From Psychrobacter namhaensis (GTDB lineage: Bacteria; Pseudomonadota; Gammaproteobacteria; Pseudomonadales; Moraxellaceae), in NCBI RefSeq assembly GCF_016107545.1, contig NZ_JABASS010000002.1:124001-188000 (forward strand): a DNA stretch of 64,000 nt, given 5' to 3'. Positions 1-8,262 of the stretch are shown in pieces. The stretch's first letter is position 1, and each line of letters begins with the position of its first letter. The position numbers and the translations under genes are program-made. The notes below the pieces were generated by a model. The model saw nothing but the letters and a program-made list of their open reading frames with translations, did no database searches and was not told the DNA's origin.

Positions 1-954
1 AATCGCTACCATCAATGCGTCGAGACGCTCAGTGTCAAGCAGGCGTTTATTCAGCGCGTAAACGACGTTCTCACCTATATTATGCCCGACATGTTGTAGC
101 TGCGATTCAATTAAGCTACCAGCGATGGGTATCATGCGAAGGTAACGGCGTAACTCAGGGGTGTTGGCCAACCCTTCTTCAATAGCATGGCCCATCTCAC
201 TGGCTAACATATTGCTGCCGCCTGTTGATGCCGTCAATGCCTGTAATTTGGGTGCCAGTTCTGACCGTAGTACGGACAACAATGCGGCTTCAATCTCCGT
301 GCGATTTCGCGCAATCGTGGATTCAATAAATGATTTGTGCGTCTCAGGGTTGGTCAGTTGCTGCCGAAAGTTTTGGATAGCGGTTAGTATGACGCGATCA
401 GACAGCTCTTCTAATAGTAAGTCGATATAGAATGTAATGCGATTGATCCAGGGCTGCGGCAGCACTTGGTAGCCAAGCTGATACAAGCGCCTGCCGATGA
501 CCACTGCTCGAAACAAACGTAAGGCTCGTAGCTGCGGAAAACACCCCAGTACTTCGTACCAATGGACAAAAGGAAAAAAGAACCAGCGATAATAAACTTG
601 TTGTTTCACTGCAATCGCCCAACGCAACAACAGCTCAAGAATTAAAAAGACGGTAAAAAAACCACCAACAGTACGCAAAGGGTCATGCAGGGTGTTTTGA
701 TACCAGTTGAGCGCCTCGCTAATGCTCAGCCACCCTGCGACATTGTGACTAAAGTTACTCATCAAGATCGCATCCACACTAATCAGTAGCAGATCAATAC
801 TGATCGCAATGATCATCACGATATCATAAGTAAGTTTTAAGCGATTTGGCTTTGGGCGATTGGGTCGGGGCAGCTTATCATCTGATAAACGAGGCGACTG
901 ATTTGGCACGGGCGCTGAGTCTAGCGGTGGACTAGTAATAGGAGAGGCGGACAC
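1..954 (-). CDS. Membrane protein with ion-channel-like region (3' end cut off)
   Basis: This reading frame enters from the left edge, so the C-terminus is missing; 318 codons are visible. I choose GTG at 954-952 because AAGG lies seven bases upstream; a TTG two codons earlier is less well placed. A proline-rich polar N-terminus (about 35 residues) is followed by two hydrophobic helices (roughly residues 38-60 and 85-110). Next comes a segment of aromatic residues and arginines including FPQLRALRLFR, which resembles the S4-S5 region of voltage-gated-type channels. The rest is soluble and helical. I do not recognise the family firmly. An ion-transporter-like inner-membrane protein is the best guess, inferred only from the helix and arginine pattern. 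Confidence 0.6.
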   Translation of the reverse strand, partial: MSASPITSPPLDSAPVPNQSPRLSDDKLPRPNRPKPNRLKLTYDIVMIIAISIDLLLISVDAILMSNFSHNVAGWLSISEALNWYQNTLHDPLRTVGGFFTVFLILELLLRWAIAVKQQVYYRWFFFPFVHWYEVLGCFPQLRALRLFRAVVIGRRLYQLGYQVLPQPWINRITFYIDLLLEELSDRVILTAIQNFRQQLTNPETHKSFIESTIARNRTEIEAALLSVLRSELAPKLQALTASTGGSNMLASEMGHAIEEGLANTPELRRYLRMIPIAGSLIESQLQHVGHNIGENVVYALNKRLLDTERLDALMVAI

Positions 955-1157
955 AGTCAAACCTTATAAGTAATCAATAGCATAAAAAAATAAGCGACTC
1001 AAATAGCACATGGCCACCAAGTCAGTCATGGGAAAAAAGCCATAAGCTTATAACCATTCACATTATCAATGAATAAGGTTAAAAAACAACCCATCTTCTA
1101 TTATAATTATGCACTGATTCTCTTTACGCCCTCACGCTCTTAACCGTCATAAACGGC

Positions 1158-2111
1158 TTAAGTTTGCGGGTTTGCTTCAAACTCAGCCAGCATATCTGTA
1201 ATCAGCTGGTCTTTTTCGCGCCATATTTGCTCAACCCACTCAAACATTTGCGCTTTTACGGCGGCATCGTTTTCATAGCCGCCATTTTGGATGCCAGTGA
1301 ATAGGGCATCAGGTATCTTGATATGTCTGACATCCACACCCAAGCGTTTAATGTTTCCTTTCCAAAGGTCACTATAAGTCGGTACCCCATCTGGATAGAC
1401 AATGGTCATATCTAACATGCCATCGATATCGGCGCCTAACGCGTTAATGGCCAATGATAGACCGCCTGCACGTGGCTTTAGGAGATGCGTATAAGGGGAC
1501 TGCTGCTGTGTATGTTTGGCCTTGGTAAAGCGCGTACCCTCTAAATAATTTAACAACGTAAACGGCTTGTCTTTTAATAGGGCGCAGGCACGCTTGGCTT
1601 CTTCAATGTCCTTACCTTTTAGGGCAGGATTTTTGGCGATGGCCTCTTTGGAATATCGGCGCATCATTGGGAAGTCTAAAAAGTAAAAAGCTTGTCCAAC
1701 AATGGGAATGTAGATCAGTTCAAACTTGGTAAAGAATCGGGTTAACGGCAGGCGTTTTTCACTAATGTACTGCACGATACTGGTGTCGACCCAAGACTGA
1801 TGGTTACTGATAAGCAAGTATTTACCATGCATATGCACGTCATCGGGTAAGTTGATGCGCCAATCTTTACGCGGCAGTATGTTGTCGATTAACGCATTGT
1901 TACTACCGATCCAGTGATTGGTGATTTTGATGACTGTTTTATCGGCAATAGCCGCGCCAGTGAAAATCTTGCCAACACCCATTAGCCATAAAGGAATGCT
2001 ACAACTGAAGCTGTTGGCTGCGATGACGCCAGTGGCTGTCGCAAGGGAAACGGCTTTGCCTAACTTTGGGGTGCGTTTGTGTATTTTTTGAATCGCAGAT
2101 GTTAGTCGCAT
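1158..2111 (-). CDS. PlsC-family acyltransferase (YihG-like)
   Basis: Acyl-CoA or acyl-ACP dependent acyltransferase of the lysophosphatidate acyltransferase superfamily, expected at the inner membrane in phospholipid synthesis or remodelling. The catalytic NHxxxxD motif is present as NHQSWVD, and the phosphate-binding EGTR motif as LEGTRF. A hydrophobic N-terminal segment (TGVIAANSF and following) is a likely membrane anchor. The frame opens 27 codons further upstream, but only the ATG at 2111 has a good ribosome site (AAAGGA six bases upstream), giving 317 aa, close to E. coli YihG. It is transcribed alone. The family is secure; the substrate is not visible from sequence. Confidence 0.85.
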   Translation of the reverse strand: MRLTSAIQKIHKRTPKLGKAVSLATATGVIAANSFSCSIPLWLMGVGKIFTGAAIADKTVIKITNHWIGSNNALIDNILPRKDWRINLPDDVHMHGKYLLISNHQSWVDTSIVQYISEKRLPLTRFFTKFELIYIPIVGQAFYFLDFPMMRRYSKEAIAKNPALKGKDIEEAKRACALLKDKPFTLLNYLEGTRFTKAKHTQQQSPYTHLLKPRAGGLSLAINALGADIDGMLDMTIVYPDGVPTYSDLWKGNIKRLGVDVRHIKIPDALFTGIQNGGYENDAAVKAQMFEWVEQIWREKDQLITDMLAEFEANPQT

Positions 2112-2529
2112 GCTAAATCCTTTTCGGTCGATCTTATGAGTATGTAAGGCATCCATTGCTGGAGCTGCTTGTTTGACTAGGCTCAAAGACATGTATATTT
2201 TTATGGGGTCAAAAAAGTAACATTATAAATTTTTGTCTGTAAATAAATCTATGATCAACTCAAGACGTTTTAGTCATGAGTCATCATGAGAAAACGCTAA
2301 GCATCGCTTCTAAAGACAGCCATCTATACCCGAGTGTTACTTAGCCCTTGCTATTGCTTAATTTTAGCAGAAAGGCTGCCTAGTGTACGCGTGTAAACGT
2401 GACTTGTGATACCAGTACTAAAAATCAAAAATTTGAGGGTCCGAAATGTGCCCGTATAGCAATCTAGTAACGCATTCTGCACTTCTCATACACAGGTATG
2501 ACAAAATATTACACATGGTTAGATGGGAG

Positions 2530-2558
2530 TTGCCATAATGACAACGAGTGTATATATA
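2530..2558 (+). promoter_or_regulatory. Candidate sigma70 promoter of the OmpA-like lipoprotein gene
   Basis: TTGCCA (2530-2535) and TATATA (2553-2558) are separated by 17 bases and lie about 80 bases before the lipoprotein start. The -10 hexamer sits inside a perfect 14-base palindrome, GTGTATATATACAC (2548-2561), which could be an operator or may simply reflect AT-rich promoter DNA. The rest of the 2112-2636 gap shows no gene-like frame. Confidence 0.45.
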
Positions 2559-2636
2559 CACCTAGAAAAAATTAATGGAAAATATTTATAAAAAGCACAC
2601 CTTATCTATAACTTTTTAAACTTAAGAGGAAATATT

Positions 2637-3293
2637 ATGCGTAATAAATTAATGATTGCAGCAGTTGCATCAGGTCTAGCGCTTAGTGGTTGTACTACTG
2701 ATCCAAACACAGGACAACAACGTCTAAACAAGACCGCACTTGGTACGTTAGTTGGCGCAGCTGGTGGTGCTACTATCTCAAAAGCAACTGGTGGCGACAA
2801 AACAGGTCGCGATGCTGCGATTGGTGCCGCTTTAGGTGCAGGTGTTGGTTATTATATGGAGCGTCAAGCTAAGCAGCTTGAGCAACAAATGGCTGGTACA
2901 GGCGTCACGGTTGAGCAAAACCCTAGCACCGGTAACATCGATTTGGTTATGCCAGGTAACATCACCTTTGCCTTTGACGATGCGACCCTAAGCTCATCTT
3001 TCAAGCCAACACTTGATAAGCTGGCCTCTACCATGAACCAGTACAATAAGACCACTGTGAACATTGCTGGTCACACAGATAGCCGAGGTTCAGCGTCGTA
3101 CAACATGGGTCTATCACGTGATCGTGCTTACTCAGTGGCTAACTATCTGACGGCTCGCGGTGTCGCTTCTAATCGTATCAATGTAGTGGCTTATGGGGAA
3201 TCGCGTCCAGTAGCTGATAACAGCACTGATTATGGTCGCCAGCAAAACCGCCGTGTTGAGCTAACCATTAACTCTCCACAGAGTGTTAACTAA
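2637..3293 (+). CDS. OmpA-family outer-membrane lipoprotein (YiaD-like)
   Basis: Peptidoglycan-associated envelope lipoprotein of 218 aa. A short signal peptide ends in the lipobox LSGC (Cys19). A glycine-rich zipper region (about residues 35-75, GTLVGAAGGAT and GAALGAGVGYY) follows, then an OmpA/MotB domain (about 105-215). The domain motif is clear: NIAGHTDSRGSASYN, then LSRDRAYSVANYL and QQNRRVEL. The layout matches E. coli YiaD (glycine zipper plus OmpA domain). GAGG lies upstream of the ATG. It is monocistronic, with a candidate promoter upstream and a strong terminator downstream. The probable role is tethering the outer membrane to the wall; the specific function is unknown. Confidence 0.9.
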   Translation: MRNKLMIAAVASGLALSGCTTDPNTGQQRLNKTALGTLVGAAGGATISKATGGDKTGRDAAIGAALGAGVGYYMERQAKQLEQQMAGTGVTVEQNPSTGNIDLVMPGNITFAFDDATLSSSFKPTLDKLASTMNQYNKTTVNIAGHTDSRGSASYNMGLSRDRAYSVANYLTARGVASNRINVVAYGESRPVADNSTDYGRQQNRRVELTINSPQSVN

Positions 3294-3372
3294 TCAATAG
3301 ATTGTTAGAGATTTAACAGCTATCCCTATAGTGGTTATTTATCTTAGATAAAAGTGATCTTACTTAACACGT

Positions 3373-3405
3373 AAAAAGACCAGCTTATTGCTGGTCTTTT
3401 TTTAT
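3373..3405 (+). terminator. Intrinsic terminator after the OmpA-like gene
   Basis: A 12-bp perfect stem (AAAAAGACCAGC / GCTGGTCTTTTT) with a five-base loop runs into a T-tract. It sits about 80 bases after the stop codon. Confidence 0.85.
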
Positions 3406-3479
3406 GTTTGATTGAACCATTTTTTATTCCTGCTTAAAGGTTAATTTAATAAAATCAAGAAGGAACCTAAAATTAAATA

Positions 3480-3508
3480 TTGATAATGATTATCAATAAC
3501 ACTATAAT
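3480..3508 (+). promoter_or_regulatory. Fur-box promoter of the imelysin operon
   Basis: TTGATA (3480-3485) and TATAAT (3503-3508) are 17 bases apart, a near-consensus sigma70 promoter. The 19 bases at 3482-3500 match the Fur box GATAATGATAATCATTATC at 16 positions by my hand alignment, and they fill the space between the hexamers. Fur bound here would occlude polymerase. The predicted transcript starts near 3515, which leaves an unusually long leader of about 175 bases before the imelysin gene. Confidence 0.75.
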
Positions 3509-3691
3509 TTGTAAAGTTTTCTTATTGCTGTAGTATGAAACGTCTTACTAGACCCGATAACTTACTCTGCATGATAAATAGTCAGTGTGGGTAGTTAAGA
3601 TCTCTTGCGGTAATAGGATCTAAATGATTAATATAATGGATGCTCTTTAATCAAAACCAATTTTCTTTTGCTATATTTTTTGAGGATGTGT

Positions 3692-5152
3692 ATGACGACT
3701 ACCACAGTAACGAGCCGTAAGATTTTACCAACTACTTTAGCTGCTGCACTTGCAGGGCTGTTAATGGTATCGGGTTGCACCAAGCAAACTGCCGAAGACG
3801 CTGACACGAGCGCTGATACGCAAACAGAAGTGCAAAGTACAGAAGCGTCTGATGATACCCAGCTGTCAGCTGCCGATAAGGCTCACACTGATAGACTGAT
3901 GATAAGCTATGCCAACATGGCGCATGCCGCTTATAAAGACTCGTTAGATACTGCCAAAGCGCTGCAAACGGCGGTAGAAACATACGTAGCAACGCCTACT
4001 CAAGCAAATCTTGATGCGGCAAAAGCTGCTTATAAAGCGGCACGTCAGCCTTATTCACAAACTGAGATTTTCCGTTTTGATGAAGGTTTTGTCACAGCCA
4101 ATGACAAACGTGAAATTGGCAGCATCGATAGCTGGGAAGGGCAGGTAAATGCTTGGCCACTTGATGAGGCTCTGATTGATTATGTCAGTGACAGCTATGA
4201 AGGCGAGTACAGCAGTCAAGACAATATCATCAACAGTGATAGCATTACGGTTGGGAGCGTCAAGCAAGATACCAGCACCATTACCCCTGAGCTGTTAGCA
4301 GAAATGAATGAGATTGGTGGTAGTGAAGCCAACGTGACTACTGGCTATCACGCCATTGAGTTCATGCTATGGGGTCAAGACACGAATGGGGTCGGCGAAG
4401 GCGCAGGCAATCGTCCGGTAAGCGACTATGTAACTAAAGCTGGTGAATGTACCAGTGGTGATACAGTCAATGAAGATGCGAGCATATGTGAGCGCCGTGG
4501 TGAGTTCTTAAAAGCCGCCGCTCAGTTACTGGGGGATGACTTAACAGCGATGGAAGCTGAGTGGCAGCCTGAAAGTGAAAACACCTTACGCAGCGACCTT
4601 ATGGCACGTAAATATGACAATGGTTTGCGTCAGATTATGTACCAGATGGGCAGCTTAGCACTTGGTGAGCTTGCGTCTGAGCGTATGCAGGTCGCATTTG
4701 TTACAGGCTCTACTGAAGATGAGCACGAGTGTTTTAGTGACTTGACGCATCTTAGCTATGCTAACAATGCTCGCGGGATTCAAAATGTCTTTAACGGTAG
4801 CTATAAGACAGTCGCTGGTAAAACAGTCGGGGGTTATGGCGTGAAAGACTACCTTATAGACACGGGTAACCAAGAAGCCGCTGATAAGTTGGCTACTGAT
4901 TTCGCTAACGTAGAAGCTGCCTTTAACGTGCTTGTTGAAAAAGCGGAAAAAGAAGGCATCAAAGTTGATCAAATGATTGCTACCGCAGGTCAAGTTAGCG
5001 ACCAAGGGATTTCAGCTGAAGAACAAAATGTCCGCCGCAGTTGGATTGAAAATAGCATTACCAGCTTACAAGAGCTGACTGCTGGTATCGAAAATGCGGC
5101 AAAAGCGGTGGGTATTGACAACCTAGATGCTGACGCAGGGTCGCAATTTTAA
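3692..5152 (+). CDS. Imelysin-family lipoprotein (peptidase M75-like, iron-regulated)
   Basis: Periplasmic or outer-membrane imelysin protein of 486 aa, related to insulin-cleaving/iron-regulated IrpA proteins and to the EfeO domain. The ATG at 3692 is chosen because GAGG lies six bases upstream; an earlier ATG in the frame lacks this. A signal peptide ends in VSGC, implying lipidation. The family signature GxHxxE appears as GYHAIEFMLWGQD, and two alpha-helical halves follow. It is the first gene of a run with a DUF1111 di-heme protein, a second imelysin and a DUF1513 protein, behind a Fur box. The expected role is iron binding or uptake; M75 protease activity is doubtful for most members. 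Confidence 0.88.
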   Translation: MTTTTVTSRKILPTTLAAALAGLLMVSGCTKQTAEDADTSADTQTEVQSTEASDDTQLSAADKAHTDRLMISYANMAHAAYKDSLDTAKALQTAVETYVATPTQANLDAAKAAYKAARQPYSQTEIFRFDEGFVTANDKREIGSIDSWEGQVNAWPLDEALIDYVSDSYEGEYSSQDNIINSDSITVGSVKQDTSTITPELLAEMNEIGGSEANVTTGYHAIEFMLWGQDTNGVGEGAGNRPVSDYVTKAGECTSGDTVNEDASICERRGEFLKAAAQLLGDDLTAMEAEWQPESENTLRSDLMARKYDNGLRQIMYQMGSLALGELASERMQVAFVTGSTEDEHECFSDLTHLSYANNARGIQNVFNGSYKTVAGKTVGGYGVKDYLIDTGNQEAADKLATDFANVEAAFNVLVEKAEKEGIKVDQMIATAGQVSDQGISAEEQNVRRSWIENSITSLQELTAGIENAAKAVGIDNLDADAGSQF

Positions 5153-5262
5153 GTTAAGAGGTATGTGCTTAAAACAGCCAACTGAATCTACTTATGATGC
5201 CTAAGCAGTCGTTATAAGTCAGTGAGGATGATTTGGCTAAAAAAATAATTTAGGTATAATAC

Positions 5263-5297
5263 ACACGTTGTCGACCGCTGTTGGCAACGTGTTTTTT
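5263..5297 (+). terminator. Terminator-like hairpin inside the imelysin operon
   Basis: ACACGTTG (5263-5270) pairs with CAACGTGT (5285-5292) across a 14-base loop and is followed by a run of six T. It lies between the first imelysin gene and the DUF1111 gene, so it could attenuate the downstream genes. Confidence 0.55.
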
Positions 5298-5413
5298 ATA
5301 CCGTATTAAAATAGCCTGATAGGTCAGTGCGCAGCTGTGCCCTGTCGACTAGACGTTCGGCACTTTATAGCACGCGATTTTAATGGTTCTATACTAGAAC
5401 TAAGGTACTCTCT

Positions 5414-7066
5414 ATGAACACCAAAGATGTCTTAAAAGTCAAACAACCTGCCTTGTTCTACTCTTCTTTTATCAACAAAAGCGCGCCATCAAAGCTGACA
5501 CTTGGGGTGATTTTCACTTTGTTTCTCAGTGCCTGTCAGCCGACTGACGGAGTGTCTGACGGCGCTGCTGTTAATACAGAGGGGGCAGTCGATCACCAAG
5601 CTTTAGCGCCTGAACGACGCCACACCATAGAGGCGCTGGCTGGCGTACCACTACAGCAGTTGGTCAGCTTTGATCCGCAAGAGATTAAGCAAGGCGGCGA
5701 TACAGGTATCAGTATCAGTAGTGCCGAGAGTTACTCTAAACCTTCATCAAATTTGACGGCTTCGCGTAAAGGGTCTTTTTTTATTGGGAATGCCTTCTTT
5801 CGGCAACCATGGGTGATCGCCCCTGCTAGCACGGATAGCCGAGATGGTTTGGGGGCTTTATTTAATGTCGCTGCTTGCCAGTCTTGTCATGTCAAAGACG
5901 GCCGGGGACATGCACCTATGAATATTGATGACGATGCTGACAGTTTACTTATTCGTCTGGCGATGCCAGCGACCACGGATGAGCAGCGCCAGCAATTGCA
6001 GAACTCACTGATCGAAAAAGTCGCTCATCCTATGTATGGTGGACAGCTACAAGATCGTGGTATTCAAGGCGTACCTGTCGAAGCGAGAATTGCGGTACAG
6101 TGGACAGATAAAACGGTTACTTTTACCGACGGTCATGTCGAAACGTTACGCGCCCCTACTTTTAACTTGACCAAGCCAGGTTATGGCCCATTCGATGATG
6201 AATTGATGGTATCACCGCGTGTTGCCTTACCAATGATTGGACTTGGGCTGCTCGAACAAATACCTGACGAAGACATTAAAAAACAAGCCACCGATAAAAA
6301 TAATAATAGCGATATCAGTGGAAAATTTAACTGGGTGATGGATCCGCAAACTGGCAAGCATGCGCTAGGACGCTTTGGCTGGAAAGCTGGGCAAACCAAA
6401 TTGCTTACCCAAAACCAAAGCGCCTTTAATGAAGATATGGGTCTGACGTCAAATATCCGCCCGCACGAGTCATGTATGCCGACACAAACCGCTTGTGTGA
6501 AGGCGACGACTGGCGCGGATGAGCAAGGGGATGGTAGGCCGCCTGTTGAAGTCAATGATGAAGTGGCAAAATTTGTCGAATTCTATACACGCAATTTAGC
6601 CGTACCGCATCGCCGCAATGCTGATGACAAGCTGGTGCTGGCTGGCAAAAAACGCTTTTATGATATGGGCTGTCAGAGTTGTCACACGCCAAGGTATCAA
6701 CTGCCAAAAACCGATGATGACCATCTTGAGCAGCATGGACAAGTGATTTATCCTTATACGGACTTACTACTTCATGACATGGGGGATGATCTTGCTGATC
6801 GTACGATTGCTGGCAAACTGCCACCTAAAGATGCCCAAGTTGAGTTTTTAGCCAACTCATACGAATGGCGTACGCCCGCTTTATGGGGCATTGGTCTTGC
6901 CCAAACCGTTGATCCACAAGCGACGTTTTTGCATGATGGCCGCGCTCGCACCCTCATGGAAGCGGTGTTATGGCATGGCGGAGAAGCACAAGAACAACAG
7001 AAAAAAGTACTTAACCTTGACAAACAAGGACGGGCTGAACTGAATGCGTTTTTAAAATCATTATAA
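5414..7066 (+). CDS. DUF1111 di-heme oxidoreductase (cytochrome c peroxidase-like lipoprotein)
   Basis: Periplasmic c-type cytochrome of 550 aa from the DUF1111/DHOR family, distantly related to di-heme peroxidases (MauG/CcpA fold). Two CxxCH haem sites are visible: CQSCH at residues 155-159 and CQSCH at 420-424. A hydrophobic segment ends in LSAC (Cys41), a probable lipobox after an N-terminus longer than usual. TAAGG precedes the ATG by eight bases. It sits between two imelysin genes, an arrangement I know from other proteobacteria where DUF1111 accompanies imelysins under iron control. A redox role in iron handling, such as converting Fe(II) and Fe(III), is inference; the enzyme reaction is not established. 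Confidence 0.88.
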   Translation: MNTKDVLKVKQPALFYSSFINKSAPSKLTLGVIFTLFLSACQPTDGVSDGAAVNTEGAVDHQALAPERRHTIEALAGVPLQQLVSFDPQEIKQGGDTGISISSAESYSKPSSNLTASRKGSFFIGNAFFRQPWVIAPASTDSRDGLGALFNVAACQSCHVKDGRGHAPMNIDDDADSLLIRLAMPATTDEQRQQLQNSLIEKVAHPMYGGQLQDRGIQGVPVEARIAVQWTDKTVTFTDGHVETLRAPTFNLTKPGYGPFDDELMVSPRVALPMIGLGLLEQIPDEDIKKQATDKNNNSDISGKFNWVMDPQTGKHALGRFGWKAGQTKLLTQNQSAFNEDMGLTSNIRPHESCMPTQTACVKATTGADEQGDGRPPVEVNDEVAKFVEFYTRNLAVPHRRNADDKLVLAGKKRFYDMGCQSCHTPRYQLPKTDDDHLEQHGQVIYPYTDLLLHDMGDDLADRTIAGKLPPKDAQVEFLANSYEWRTPALWGIGLAQTVDPQATFLHDGRARTLMEAVLWHGGEAQEQQKKVLNLDKQGRAELNAFLKSL

Positions 7067-7107
7067 AAACCATGTAAATAACTACCTATAAAATTACCGA
7101 GAAACTT

Positions 7108-8259
7108 ATGAAAATAAACCATGCTTTAGCAATGGCGTTGTCTGCCTTGAGTGCTGGATTGCTGATCAGCTGTGTAAAACCGGCTGATGAGAGTAAAGCG
7201 CCAGACGTGGATAGCCAAAAGGTGGCACAAGATAGCGCTACCTCTGCCAGTGCAACAGAAGGTGCGGGCGATACTATTGCTCAAATAATGGCAGTAGACA
7301 TTAGCGCTGATACTGAACAAACCTACCTGACCCACGTGGCAAATGATATTGTCATCCCAGCATATGCGGACGTGGCTAGGCAAAGTGATGCACTGCATGA
7401 TTTGGCCAAAAAGCACTGTCAGAAGGCCCCTATCAGCGGTGAAGAGCTACAAGCGCTACGCGATCAATGGCTGGTGTTGGCACAAGCATGGGCAAGTGCG
7501 GAGATGATTAATTTTGGTCCAGCGACCGCCAGTATGAGCAATCTGTACATCAACTATTATCCGGACGAGCGCGGACTGGTGCATAGCGGTGTGGCAGAGC
7601 TGATTGCGTCCAACCCAACGCTCAGCCCTGAACAGCTCGCTAATGAGAGTGCTATCGTCCAAGGGGTGCCAGGTTTAGAGGAAGCGTTATATGCCAATGA
7701 CAGTTTAGATGCGAGTCAGTGTGCTTATGTGATAAGCGCAAGCAGTGCCTTGAGCACACGTTTAAAAGACATTGAGAAAAACTGGCAGCAGAATTCTACC
7801 GAATTACTGGCGATTGATAAGACGGCTGAAAGTGACCAAGGGCTAAATCAATGGTTTAACTCTTTGCTATCCTTAGTTGAGACCATGAAATCTAATGCCA
7901 TTGAGCAGCCACTGGGCTTAACAGGAAAAGCCAAAGGCCATGTGCCAGCTGCTACTGCCGGACAAAGCCGTGCTATTATCAATGCTAAATTGGCCACTTT
8001 AAACACAGCGCTGACCGACCCCGTCTTAACCGCTATTTTGGCCAGTAACAACGAAAACAACGTGGCTGACCGTTTATCGACAGCGCTTGCTGATACCACG
8101 ACATTATTGGCACAGATGCCAGAAGACTTAACCACCGCTGATAAAGCCGCGCAGCAAAAGTTGCTGGATCATCTGACTACGATTACGCGCCTCATAAAGC
8201 GTCAATTGATTCCGACACTTGGGATTCGTGTGGGTTTCAATAGTACCGATGGCGATTAA
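7108..8259 (+). CDS. Second imelysin-family lipoprotein
   Basis: A 383-aa imelysin paralogue lying 41 bases after the DUF1111 gene, so almost certainly co-transcribed. The signal peptide ends at LISC (Cys22). Family features include FGPATASMSNLY and a GVPGLEEALY segment in the position of the imelysin GxHxxE region; here the histidine is replaced by proline and the acidic residues are kept. That substitution is common in the shorter imelysin class. GAGAA precedes the ATG. It ends three bases before the DUF1513 start. The role is expected to complement the first imelysin in periplasmic iron capture. Confidence 0.85.
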   Translation: MKINHALAMALSALSAGLLISCVKPADESKAPDVDSQKVAQDSATSASATEGAGDTIAQIMAVDISADTEQTYLTHVANDIVIPAYADVARQSDALHDLAKKHCQKAPISGEELQALRDQWLVLAQAWASAEMINFGPATASMSNLYINYYPDERGLVHSGVAELIASNPTLSPEQLANESAIVQGVPGLEEALYANDSLDASQCAYVISASSALSTRLKDIEKNWQQNSTELLAIDKTAESDQGLNQWFNSLLSLVETMKSNAIEQPLGLTGKAKGHVPAATAGQSRAIINAKLATLNTALTDPVLTAILASNNENNVADRLSTALADTTTLLAQMPEDLTTADKAAQQKLLDHLTTITRLIKRQLIPTLGIRVGFNSTDGD

Positions 8260-8262
8260 ACA

